The position numbers and the translations under genes were made by a program. The notes under the pieces are model-generated. The model was not told the origin of the DNA. It saw nothing but the letters and a program-made list of their open reading frames with translations, and ran no database searches. From positions 1 to 9,895 of the forward strand of contig DKTR01000017.1 of NCBI GenBank assembly GCA_002473385.1: DNA of 9,895 nt. The letters are read 5' to 3'. The first letter of the stretch is position 1; every line of letters starts with the position of its first letter. Below, in pieces: positions 1 to 6,906 of the stretch. This DNA is from Lachnospiraceae bacterium UBA7225. Its GTDB lineage: Bacteria; Bacillota; Clostridia; Lachnospirales; Lachnospiraceae.

Positions 1-65
1 AGGAGAAACAAATAAGAATAAAAGTAGTAAATTAACATAAATATTTTTTAAAAATGGCGGATTCA

Positions 66-94
66 TTGACAATCTTTCTGAAATAAAATATAGT
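66..94 (+). promoter_or_regulatory. Sigma-A-type promoter of the sugar operon
   Basis: TTGACA (66-71) is a perfect -35 box. It is followed by a 17-base spacer and TATAGT (89-94), which matches five of six bases of the -10 consensus. Transcription would begin near 101, leaving a leader of about 33 bases before the first gene at 134. The sequence before it (1-65) is very A/T-rich and holds no recognisable gene. I saw no convincing catabolite-repression (cre) palindrome in it. The promoter probably serves the whole 134-6844 operon. Confidence 0.75.
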
Positions 95-107
95 AATTAC
101 AGAAAGA
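73..107. repeat. 8-bp inverted repeat around the -10 box (possible operator)
   Basis: TCTTTCTG (73-80) and CAGAAAGA (100-107) are exact reverse complements separated by 19 bases. The arms lie symmetrically on either side of the -10 box and reach the predicted transcription start. This is a plausible place for a dimeric repressor to block the promoter. An A/T-rich region can also produce such pairs by chance, so the operator role is inference. Confidence 0.35.
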
Positions 108-133
108 AAAAAGACGGATCGGAGGGGAGAAAT

Positions 134-1237
134 ATGCGGTACATAGTACAGCTCTGTACGGGTTCCTTTTACCGCCCGGCACCGGAGGTCCGGGAGGTTA
201 TCAGAAAACTGGAACATGCCATACAGGTTCTGGAAGTGGAGAAGGTAATTTTCGGATGGGCGCCTGATGCTGTACTGAACAGAGCGATCTGTGCGCTTCT
301 GGAGAAACAGGGAATTGAGAAATATCTGTGGCTGCCGGTATTCGCGGAAATCCAGAATCAGAAGGAGGCAGAGCAGAACCGGAATATTGCAGAGCGGGAA
401 CAGCACGATATCAGTAAATTTGCAGGAGATACCTTTGAATTTGCCTGCCAGTCCTCTGTAAAGAGCGTTGAGCGCGCAGTGGAAGTGTTTGATGAACTGA
501 CAGATGGCTGCAGAGTGGACGGGGTATTTCTGGACCGGATTCGTTACGCTTCAGCGGCAGGCTCTTTTGGGAATCTTTTTGGATGCTGGTGTCCGCGCTG
601 CCAGGAACTATACCGGGCAGAAGGCGCAGATACAGAGCGGCTGAGGAGACTGGCAGGAGAAGGGCGTATGGAAGCTTTTTTTCCTAAGGCTCTGGAAGGA
701 TTCACTTATCGGTTTGCAGATCAGGATGTGGACTGTCTGATGCGGGCGAAGCGCAGGCTGATCAGCAGACAGGTGAAAATGCTTGGAAAAACTTTCCGTG
801 CACGCGGATTAAAGGTGGCAGCGGATACGTTTGCACCGGCAGTGGCCGATTTTGTCGGACAGGATCTGGAGACGATCGGGGCGGAGATGGATTTTATCAA
901 ACCAATGGTCTATCTGCGGACAGATGCACCGGCAGGCATACCGTTTGAACTGCGCAGTATGGGAGATGGCATGAAACAGCGGCTGGACAGACTGTGGGAC
1001 AAGGATGTGGCAGGAATGGAACTGGCGGCGGAACAGATGAGGCAGCTGCGCGACAGACATATTTATGCGGTGCCCGGTGTGGACGTCAACCGGGTTGAGG
1101 GAATCTGTGGTTCCGATGCAGATTACGTAAAGACCTTTTTGCAGAAGCTGCAGGCGGCTGGAATAGAAGAAGCGGTTCTGTCATGGGATATCATGCATAT
1201 CCCGGATGAGATGCTTGCTGTGCTCGCAGACATCTGA
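134..1237 (+). CDS. Cytoplasmic TIM-barrel protein, putative glycoside hydrolase-like
   Basis: This 367-residue protein has no signal peptide or membrane segment, so it should act in the cytoplasm. It starts at ATG 134, seven bases after a strong GGAGGGG site (121-127). I recognise a pattern typical of uncharacterised glycoside-hydrolase-like TIM barrels. There is a strand ending in DGVFLDRIRYAS (129-140, with D134 a candidate active-site acid), a late strand KVAADTFAP (227-235), then MDFIKPMVY (252-260) and a final strand AVLSWDIM (347-354). A CxCxxC cluster (C151, C153, C156) follows the D134 loop and could bind a metal or be structural. As first gene of a sugar-import operon that ends with a sugar kinase, it may cleave the imported compound. 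The fold and the hydrolase-like call are family-level inference; substrate and catalysis are unknown. It could instead be an isomerase or an inactive relative. Confidence 0.6.
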   Translation: MRYIVQLCTGSFYRPAPEVREVIRKLEHAIQVLEVEKVIFGWAPDAVLNRAICALLEKQGIEKYLWLPVFAEIQNQKEAEQNRNIAEREQHDISKFAGDTFEFACQSSVKSVERAVEVFDELTDGCRVDGVFLDRIRYASAAGSFGNLFGCWCPRCQELYRAEGADTERLRRLAGEGRMEAFFPKALEGFTYRFADQDVDCLMRAKRRLISRQVKMLGKTFRARGLKVAADTFAPAVADFVGQDLETIGAEMDFIKPMVYLRTDAPAGIPFELRSMGDGMKQRLDRLWDKDVAGMELAAEQMRQLRDRHIYAVPGVDVNRVEGICGSDADYVKTFLQKLQAAGIEEAVLSWDIMHIPDEMLAVLADI

Positions 1238-1329
1238 GAAAAGAAATACCCGCTGCGGGTGCGGGAATCTGAGAAAATGAATGCCGGCACCGGCAGAAAA
1301 TCACTATGGCAACAATGCGGAATAACCGC
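1232..1329. repeat. Structured spacer before the binding-protein gene: direct repeat and three small hairpins
   Basis: The 126-base gap between the first gene and the binding-protein gene is unusually ordered. ATCTGAGAAAA occurs at 1232-1242, overlapping the stop codon, and again at 1267-1277. Between them lies the palindrome ACCCGCTGCGGGT (1248-1260). Two further hairpins follow: TGCCG/CGGCA (1282-1295, four-base loop) and GCGG/CCGC (1317-1329, five-base loop). None is followed by a T-run, so they do not look like terminators. They may be RNA processing or stability structures that protect the downstream mRNA, but this is inferred only from position and symmetry. Confidence 0.35.
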
Positions 1330-1363
1330 GAAAAAAATATATCATATGAAGGAGGAACTATTA

Positions 1364-2311
1364 ATGAAAAGAACAAAGGGGATGCTGACTGCACTGGCAG
1401 CCGGATGCGTGCTGACAATGGGACTGAGTGTATGTGCGGAGGATGCCAAAACACTGAAGGTAGCGTATATTCCGAATTCCATGTCGAATGAGATGAATGC
1501 TTACGGCTACAAAATTATGGAAGAAAACCAGGATGACTACAATATGGAAGTGACAGCGTTTGACGGAAAATATGACGCGCAGACAGAAACTTCCGCTATC
1601 ACAAACTGTATCGGCCAGGGCTTTGATGCGATTATTCTTTGCCCGAGCGATATCAATGCAGTAATCCCGGCAGTTATGCAGGCAAAAGAAGCAGGCGTGA
1701 TCGTGGCAATGTATTCCGCGGATCTGCCGGAGGATTATCGCGAATACCGTGATATTTTTGTTGGCGTGGACGATACCGAGGCAGGGGAAAAGGCAGCGCA
1801 GGCCTTTATCGATCAGTTCCCGGACGGAGCAAAGGTGCTTGAGGTTGGCGGTACGGCAGGAACGGATGCACAGGTACGCAGACACGACGGTTTTAATGCA
1901 GCGCTGGAAGGCTCTAATATAGAGGTACTGGACTATCAGGCAACGAGCAGCTGGTCATCCAACGAGACGATGGCGATTACGGAGGATATGATCGTAAAAT
2001 ATGGTGATGAGATACAGGGAATCTTCTGCCATTGGGACGGCGGAGCAACGGGCTGTATCGAGGCACTGAAAAATGCAGGCATCGAGGGAACCTATGTTGT
2101 AGCGATCGACGGAAGCAGAAGCGGTTTTGACCAGGTGAAGGAAGGCACGCAGAACGTGTGCATCAGCCAGAATGTAGTTAATATTTCCCTGAAAACACTG
2201 GAAACGATCCGCAAGGCAGCGGACGGCGGGGAATATGAGGCAGAAAACTATGTGCCGCTGGATATTGTGACTGCGGAAAATGTAGAAGATCTTCCATATC
2301 CGGAGTGGTAA
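1364..2311 (+). CDS. Sugar ABC transporter substrate-binding protein (periplasmic-binding-protein type 1, ribose-binding-like)
   Basis: This is the extracellular receptor that captures the sugar and delivers it to the permeases. I chose ATG 1364 because GGAGGAA (1351-1357) sits directly before it and a signal peptide begins there; an in-frame start at 1259 would add 35 unlikely residues. The product has 315 residues. It has a basic start (MKRTK), a hydrophobic core and a likely signal peptidase cut after SVCA (residue 25). A lipoprotein cut at C15 (LAAGC) is possible but less likely, because hydrophobic sequence continues after it. The mature part shows the two-lobe fold: KVAYIPNS (32-39), GFDAIILCPSDINAVIPA, VGVDDTEAGEKAA, a hinge-side GIFCHWDGGATG, and VAIDGS near the end. 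A matching ATPase and permeases follow. The sugar cannot be assigned. Confidence 0.93.
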   Translation: MKRTKGMLTALAAGCVLTMGLSVCAEDAKTLKVAYIPNSMSNEMNAYGYKIMEENQDDYNMEVTAFDGKYDAQTETSAITNCIGQGFDAIILCPSDINAVIPAVMQAKEAGVIVAMYSADLPEDYREYRDIFVGVDDTEAGEKAAQAFIDQFPDGAKVLEVGGTAGTDAQVRRHDGFNAALEGSNIEVLDYQATSSWSSNETMAITEDMIVKYGDEIQGIFCHWDGGATGCIEALKNAGIEGTYVVAIDGSRSGFDQVKEGTQNVCISQNVVNISLKTLETIRKAADGGEYEAENYVPLDIVTAENVEDLPYPEW

Positions 2312-2321
2312 AGAGGAAACC

Positions 2322-2370
2322 TGTACATTGTGGATTGCCTGCCAGAGTGCAGGCAATCCATTTGCATACA
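2322..2370 (+). terminator. Strong hairpin after the binding-protein gene (attenuator or mRNA-stabilising)
   Basis: TGGATTGCCTGC (2331-2342) and GCAGGCAATCCA (2349-2360) form a perfect 12-bp stem with a six-base loop, 20 bases after the binding-protein stop. An outer TGTA/TACA pairing (2322-2325 with 2367-2370) could extend it. The following TTTGCATACATTTT is T-rich but interrupted, so termination would be partial. Binding proteins are commonly needed in excess over their ABC partners. A leaky terminator or a block to 3' decay at this position would achieve that. Confidence 0.6.
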
Positions 2371-2375
2371 TTTTG

Positions 2376-2390
2376 GGACGCAGGGCGTCC
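2376..2390 (+). other. Second small hairpin in the binding-protein/ATPase gap
   Basis: GGACGC (2376-2381) and GCGTCC (2385-2390) form a perfect 6-bp G/C-rich stem with a three-base loop, just downstream of the larger hairpin. No T-run follows, so it is unlikely to terminate on its own. It may work with the larger hairpin as a decay barrier. The rest of the gap up to 2440 shows nothing else recognisable. Confidence 0.3.
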
Positions 2391-2452
2391 GCTCATACGC
2401 AGCATCTGAGTTACGGGATGCCTGGATGGGAACATATAACAGGGGGGACGAT

Positions 2453-3940
2453 ATGATGACAGGCAATCCTTCTTCGGAATTTATTCTGTCCGTCCGGAAA
2501 GTAAACAAAAGCTTTCCGGGCGTGAAAGCATTGGACGACGTATCACTGCAGATACGTCGCGGTGTTGTTCACGGGATTGTGGGAGAAAACGGGGCGGGAA
2601 AATCAACGCTGATGAAAATTCTGTCCGGCGTCTATACGAAGGATTCCGGAAGTATCGAGTTTGACGGAAAGGCAGTAGAGACGACCACACCGATGGAATC
2701 CCTGCGCATGGGACTAAGCATCATTTACCAGGAGTTCAGCCTGGTGAATTCCATGACGGTGGGCGAAAATATTTTTCTGGGAAGATTTAAAGAAGCGGGA
2801 GGCATGAAAGGCACCCATCAGAAGGCGAAGGAGCTTCTGGAGCGGATCGGTTCATCTATAAGCACACGGGCGCTGGTATCCGAGCTGAGCACTTCGGAAA
2901 AACAGATGGTGGAGATTGCAAAAGCGCTCTCTTTCCAGTCAAAGCTGATTATCATGGACGAACCATCCAGCAGCCTGACAGAGGAGGAGCTTGCGAGCCT
3001 TGGAGAAATCATCCGGCAGCTTCGCGGACAGGGGATTTCAATTATTTACATCAGCCATAAGCTGGATGAGATTTTTGAATATTGTGATTATGTTACAATT
3101 ATGCGCGACGGTCATGTAATTGATACACGCCCGGCCGGAGAACTGAACCGCCGGGATATGGTGAGCATGATGGTCGGCAGAACAATTGAGAATGAATACC
3201 CGGAGCGTCCGCATTGTGTGGGCGGACCGCTGATGGAGGTAAAGCATTTAAATACCAGAAAGCTTACCGACATTTCTTTTACGCTGAACAAAGGAGAAAT
3301 TCTGGGATTTGTCGGCCTGGTCGGAGCGGGCAGAACTGAGATCGTGCGGGCGATTTACGGGGCAGATAAGGCAAAGCAGAAGGAGATATGGATTGACGGA
3401 GAGAGTGTAGCAATCACATGTCCGCAGGACGGCAAAAAACACGGGATGGCATTCGTACCGGAGGACCGCAAGCAGCAGGGGCTGGTGCTGCCATTTTCAG
3501 TAGAAGCCAATATTTCTATGGCGGATCTGCCAAAGGTAAAAACAGGCTCGTTTCTGTCAAGGGGAAAAGAACGTCAGATGGCGCAGCGGCAGATGGAGGA
3601 GCTGCTGATTAAGACACCTTCGGCGAAGACACCGGTGGTGGAACTGTCCGGTGGAAATCAGCAGAAATGTATTATCGGACGCTGGCTGGAAACAAATCCG
3701 CGCATTCTCATTCTGGATGAACCGACACGGGGGATTGATGTGGGGGCAAAATATGAGATTTACATGCTGATGAAAAAGACAGTAGAAGCGGGAGGCTCTA
3801 TTATTCTGATTTCTTCAGAGCTGCCGGAAGTGCTGAATATGAGCAACCGCGTTCTGACGATTGCAGATGGAAGGATTACGGGAGAATTTGATCCGGAGAA
3901 GACCTCGGCACAGGAAATTATGAATATGGCAATCGGCTGA
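2453..3940 (+). CDS. Sugar ABC transporter ATP-binding protein with two fused ATPase domains (RbsA/MglA/XylG type)
   Basis: This 495-residue cytoplasmic protein powers sugar import at the membrane. Domain 1 has Walker A GENGAGKS (44-51), Q-loop Q93, signature LSTSEKQ (145-151, a degenerate LSGGQ), Walker B LIIMDE (165-170) and switch H202. Domain 2 has GLVGAGRT (288-295), where R294 replaces the Walker A lysine, signature LSGGNQQK (398-405) and Walker B ILILDE (418-423), followed by PTRGIDVGAK. This domain usually has a degenerate ATP site in CUT2 sugar transporters, so that is normal for the family. I placed the start at ATG 2453, five bases after AGGGGGG (2441-2447). ATG 2456 is equally possible, and the longer in-frame start at 2330 would overlap the hairpin and add non-family residues. 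Permease 1 begins 13 bases after the stop. Confidence 0.95.
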   Translation: MMTGNPSSEFILSVRKVNKSFPGVKALDDVSLQIRRGVVHGIVGENGAGKSTLMKILSGVYTKDSGSIEFDGKAVETTTPMESLRMGLSIIYQEFSLVNSMTVGENIFLGRFKEAGGMKGTHQKAKELLERIGSSISTRALVSELSTSEKQMVEIAKALSFQSKLIIMDEPSSSLTEEELASLGEIIRQLRGQGISIIYISHKLDEIFEYCDYVTIMRDGHVIDTRPAGELNRRDMVSMMVGRTIENEYPERPHCVGGPLMEVKHLNTRKLTDISFTLNKGEILGFVGLVGAGRTEIVRAIYGADKAKQKEIWIDGESVAITCPQDGKKHGMAFVPEDRKQQGLVLPFSVEANISMADLPKVKTGSFLSRGKERQMAQRQMEELLIKTPSAKTPVVELSGGNQQKCIIGRWLETNPRILILDEPTRGIDVGAKYEIYMLMKKTVEAGGSIILISSELPEVLNMSNRVLTIADGRITGEFDPEKTSAQEIMNMAIG

Positions 3941-3953
3941 AAGGGGGAGGACT

Positions 3954-4916
3954 GTGAATACAAAAATACGCGCAAAAGCTTTTCTGCAGGAAAATCTGGT
4001 TCTGGTGATAATTGTAGTCCTGGCAGCGGCGACAGCACTGATGGAGCCGAAATTTCTTACTATGGCGAATCTGGGTAATCTGCTGAACCAGTTTGGCCCT
4101 TTAAGCTTTGTGGCGCTTGGAATGACAATCGCTATTATCGGCGGTTATATTGATCTTTCTGTGGCAGGAATTGTATCTCTTTCAGCAGTGTTTACTATTT
4201 CTATGATTGATGTGCTGGGGCAGACGGGAGCATTGCTGGCGGGACTGCTGGCAGGCGCGCTGATGGGGCTTCTGAATGCACTGGTGGTGGTAAGCTGCGG
4301 GGCGCTCACACAGGCTAAAGCGCTGTTTATGACATATGCGCTCAGCGCGGTATACAGTGCGGCGGCTCTTTTGTATACAGATGGAGCCACACAGCATATG
4401 TCGCATTTGAATTCTTCCGTGACATTGCTGCGCGGCATCGGTTCCGGAAGGCTGGGATTTATTCCGGTATCTTTTCTGTTGTTTTTTGCACTGATGGCAG
4501 GACTTCATTTTTTCCTTAACCGGACACAGACCGGGCGGGAGATACAGCTGACGGGCGCTAATATTACGGCAACTGATATGGCGGGCATTCCGGTAAAGCG
4601 GCGTGTGGCGATTGTTTACATACTTTCCGGCGTGCTGTCGGCATTTGGCGCAATTGTGCTGTTTTCACGCACGACTACGGCTTCGCCGCTGATGGGGGCG
4701 AATTATGAGACAAATGCCATTCTTGCTGTGGTAGTGGGCGGCACCTCACTTTCCGGCGGGCGCGGCAGCGTAATCCGCACGATGCTCGGTGTTATGCTGG
4801 TGACATTGCTGTCTAACTGTCTGAATTTACTTGGCGTATCAACTTATATCCAGTCGGTGTGCAAAGGAATTATTCTGATTATTGCCATCTGGATAGACCG
4901 CCGCAGAACGAAGTGA
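3954..4916 (+). CDS. Sugar ABC transporter permease 1 (RbsC-like, BPD_transp_2)
   Basis: This 320-residue membrane protein forms part of the translocation channel. It uses a GTG start at 3954 after AGGGGGAGG (3941-3949). It is hydrophobic throughout, with roughly eight to ten membrane segments. Family motifs are intact: GGYIDLSVAGI early, GREIQLTGAN with MAGIPVKRR in the cytoplasmic coupling loop, AVVVGGTSLSGGRGS, and a closing NLLGVSTYIQSVCKGIILII. The permease 2 gene follows about ten bases later, and the two are clearly related. The natural channel is therefore probably a heterodimer of the two permeases, with the double ATPase underneath. Confidence 0.93.
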   Translation: MNTKIRAKAFLQENLVLVIIVVLAAATALMEPKFLTMANLGNLLNQFGPLSFVALGMTIAIIGGYIDLSVAGIVSLSAVFTISMIDVLGQTGALLAGLLAGALMGLLNALVVVSCGALTQAKALFMTYALSAVYSAAALLYTDGATQHMSHLNSSVTLLRGIGSGRLGFIPVSFLLFFALMAGLHFFLNRTQTGREIQLTGANITATDMAGIPVKRRVAIVYILSGVLSAFGAIVLFSRTTTASPLMGANYETNAILAVVVGGTSLSGGRGSVIRTMLGVMLVTLLSNCLNLLGVSTYIQSVCKGIILIIAIWIDRRRTK

Positions 4917-4926
4917 GGTGAGACGA

Positions 4927-5891
4927 ATGAGAATTGGCAAAAAGCTTTGTAAGGGAATTGAGAAACAAAAAGCGCTGGCGGCAATTTTTCTGATGCTGTT
5001 TTTGATGATTTTCTTTGACACCAGGTTCTATACGACGTATAATCTTCTTGATATGCTGAATTCTGCGGCGATTCTGGAAATGCTTGCTTTTGGGGTGACG
5101 CTGGTGATCATCTGCGGCGGTGTGGATTTTTCCATCGGGGCAATGATGAGCCTTTCGGGAATTATTACGATTAAGCTGATGGATTATCTGCCCTTGTGGG
5201 CGGCGATCCTGGCGGCGGTTGCCTGCGGAGCGCTGGTTGGTTTCGTCAATGGCTTTCTGGTGGTACGGCAGAAAACGGAGCCGTTTATCATTACGCTTGG
5301 TATGGGTCTGCTGCTGAAAGGCATTGCGCAGCAGATTACCGACGCACATCCGGTTCCGGCGAAGAATCTGTCTTTTATGAAGATTGCTAACGGAAAGATT
5401 ATTGCGGGGATACCTAATCTGATTATTTTTATGCTGGTATTGCTGGTAATTTTTTTCTGTATCCTGCGTTTTACTTCTTTTGGAAGAAACTGCTATGCTA
5501 TCGGTGGCGACTATAACGTAGCGGTGCAGTCCGGTATAAAGGCAGAGAAAATAAAATGGACCACTTTTGTGATCTGCGGGGCTGCGGGGCGATGGCAGCC
5601 TTTTGCGGCGTGCTGCTCTCTTCACGGCTAAATACGGGTTCGTCCATTTACGGGGACAACACAGCACTGTCCGTGAACTGCGGCTGTGTGGTAGGCGGCA
5701 CCTCGTTTGCCGGCGGTGTCGGCGGAATCGCGCAGTCTTTTGTAGGACTGCTGGCAATTCAGCTTCTGGAGAATTGTATGAATATGCTTGGCATCAGCGC
5801 TTATATCCAGCAGGTGTGCAAGGGGATTATTATTTTATTGATTCTCTGGTTTGATAATTATGCGCAGAAAAGAAAGGTGGAAGCAGTATGA
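4927..5891 (+). pseudogene. Sugar ABC transporter permease 2 (RbsC-like), frameshifted by an 8-bp tandem duplication
   Basis: The gene starts at ATG 4927 after GAGGTG (4915-4920); GTG 4918 is an alternative. It encodes a second BPD_transp_2 permease with GGVDFSIGAMMS near the start, GRNCYAIGGD in the coupling loop, and KIKWTTFVICGA before the break. At 5574-5589 CTGCGGGG occurs twice in tandem, the frame is lost, and a TAA stops translation at 5631 after 234 residues. The rest continues in the -1 frame (through 5891) as AMAAFCGVLLSSRLNTGSS, VVGGTSFAGGVGG and MLGISAYIQQVCKGIIILL. With one copy of the repeat removed the gene reads VICGAMAAFCGVLL without a gap and encodes about 318 residues, like permease 1. 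The truncated product lacks the last third, including the GGTS region, and is unlikely to work. No other decay is visible, so the event is recent, reversible or artefactual. Confidence 0.9.
5574..5589 (+). repeat. 8-bp tandem duplication CTGCGGGG x2
   Basis: Copies lie at 5574-5581 and 5582-5589 and are identical. One copy gives the in-frame codons ATC TGC GGG GCG ATG GCA; two copies add eight bases and shift the reading frame of permease 2. The same slippage mechanism that creates such a duplication can delete it. Confidence 0.95.
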
Positions 5892-6844
5892 AAAATGTGT
5901 GGTATCTTGCAATCGACGGCGGAGGGACAAAGACGGAGTACCGTCTGCTTGACGGACAGCTTCATCTGGCAGAGTGCTTTCTGGGTGGTTGTGTGAATCA
6001 CGATCTTTTGCCGGACGGATGGGAGGATACGGCACGGGAGCTGCGAAGCGGAATTGGGACATTACTTGGACGGCGGGGGCTGCAGACCGGTGATATTGCG
6101 GATGTGGTAGCGGGGCTTTCCGGAGTGGACAGCCGGACGGATCAGGAACAGGCGGAGCGCTGCCTGCGTGAGATCGGGCTGAAAGAGTTTCTGGTATGCA
6201 ATGATGGGTTTCTTCCGGTAAAGGCAGAGTGCGGCGGATGGGGAATTGCCTATAACTGCGGCACGGGTGTATGCTGTGCAGGTATCGGTGAAGATGGCGG
6301 CATGGTAAAAAGAGCCGGGCTGGATGAGTGGTCCGGGGATGCAGGAGGCGGAAGGTGGATTGCTGTGCATCTTTTCCGGGCAGTGTACAGGCGCTGCATC
6401 CTGTGCGGACAGGAAACATATCTGACGGCGGCTTATCAGCGGAAATTCGGTTGTAGGAACGAGGAGGATATCATTGATTCTCTGGCGCTTCTGAAGGCAC
6501 CGGCAAGGCATCCGGAAGCTGCGAAAGCGGCAGTGGAGCTGTTTTTTGCGGCGCTGGAGCAGAATGACAGAGACGCACAGCTCCTGGCGGAGGAAATGTC
6601 GGACTGCGCTGCGGAAAATATCTATGCTGTTTATAAGAAACTTGTTTATACACAGCCCCGGATTCCGGTGGTACTTACTGGTTCTATACATATAAAGGCA
6701 TCGAACCGGACCTATCTGGATATGCTGGAGCAGAAGGTTCAGAAAAAAATGTCCGGGCGCGCGGAAATTTTTCCGGCAGCAGGAGAACCTGTCTCCGGGG
6801 CGGAAAAGTGGCTGAGGGAACGGGCGCTTCTTAATATAATATAA
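5888..6844 (+). CDS. BadF/BadG/BcrA/BcrD-family ATPase, probable sugar (N-acetylglucosamine-type) kinase
   Basis: This 318-residue cytoplasmic protein belongs to the ASKHA (actin-like ATPase) superfamily. It should phosphorylate the imported sugar with ATP and so trap it. Visible motifs are phosphate-1 DGGGTKTEY (10-18), AGLSGVDS (75-82), the NDGF site with candidate catalytic D106, phosphate-2 NCGTGVCC (123-130), GDAGGGRWI (150-158) and the adenosine-side LTGSIHIKAS (263-272). In related GlcNAc kinases the GDAGGG stretch is usually GDEGS, so an acidic residue is replaced by alanine here; a substrate shift is possible. The start ATG 5888 overlaps the permease 2 stop (ATGA) and has its own AAGGTGG site (5874-5880). 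Translation may normally be coupled to permease 2, and the frameshift upstream could lower it. N-acetylglucosamine is the best-known substrate in the family, but the real one is not shown. Confidence 0.85.
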   Translation: MKNVWYLAIDGGGTKTEYRLLDGQLHLAECFLGGCVNHDLLPDGWEDTARELRSGIGTLLGRRGLQTGDIADVVAGLSGVDSRTDQEQAERCLREIGLKEFLVCNDGFLPVKAECGGWGIAYNCGTGVCCAGIGEDGGMVKRAGLDEWSGDAGGGRWIAVHLFRAVYRRCILCGQETYLTAAYQRKFGCRNEEDIIDSLALLKAPARHPEAAKAAVELFFAALEQNDRDAQLLAEEMSDCAAENIYAVYKKLVYTQPRIPVVLTGSIHIKASNRTYLDMLEQKVQKKMSGRAEIFPAAGEPVSGAEKWLRERALLNII

Positions 6845-6851
6845 AAAAGAG

Positions 6852-6901
6852 CCGGAGGAAAATTCAGTATTTCAAATAACTGATTTTTCCTCCGGTTTTT
6901 T
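6852..6901 (+). terminator. Rho-independent terminator of the sugar operon, possibly bidirectional
   Basis: Arms 6852-6868 and 6879-6895 pair over 17 bases with one mismatch around a ten-base loop, and six Ts follow (6896-6901). It begins seven bases after the kinase stop codon. On the opposite strand the stem is followed by CTCTTTTTT (complement of 6843-6851), so it can also end the minus-strand tRNA transcript, whose 3' end is 11 bases away. Confidence 0.92.
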
Positions 6902-6906
6902 ATGAG

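Noticed and set aside
32..406. Minus-strand open frame over the promoter and start of the first gene
   Set aside because: It overlaps a strong plus-strand promoter and gene, has no good ribosome site and no recognisable protein features.
1259..1363. N-terminal extension of the binding protein from a start at 1259
   Set aside because: It would bury the signal peptide 35 residues inside the protein, while ATG 1364 has an excellent ribosome site directly before it.
2330..2452. N-terminal extension of the ATPase from 2330
   Set aside because: Its first residues come from the hairpin sequence and do not belong to the family; AGGGGGG before 2453 marks a better start.
5556..5631. Programmed ribosomal frameshift joining the two halves of permease 2
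   Set aside because: No heptameric slippery sequence is seen, and the exact 8-bp tandem duplication explains the shift completely. Permease genes of this family are not known for programmed shifting.
4879..5757. Long minus-strand open frame (292 residues) opposite permease 2
   Set aside because: The product is full of Arg, His and Gln in low-complexity order with no family motif, and the plus strand holds clear permease motifs. It is an antisense shadow.
6062..6691. Minus-strand open frame (209 residues) opposite the kinase gene
   Set aside because: It has no motif or ribosome site, and the plus-strand frame carries all ASKHA kinase motifs.
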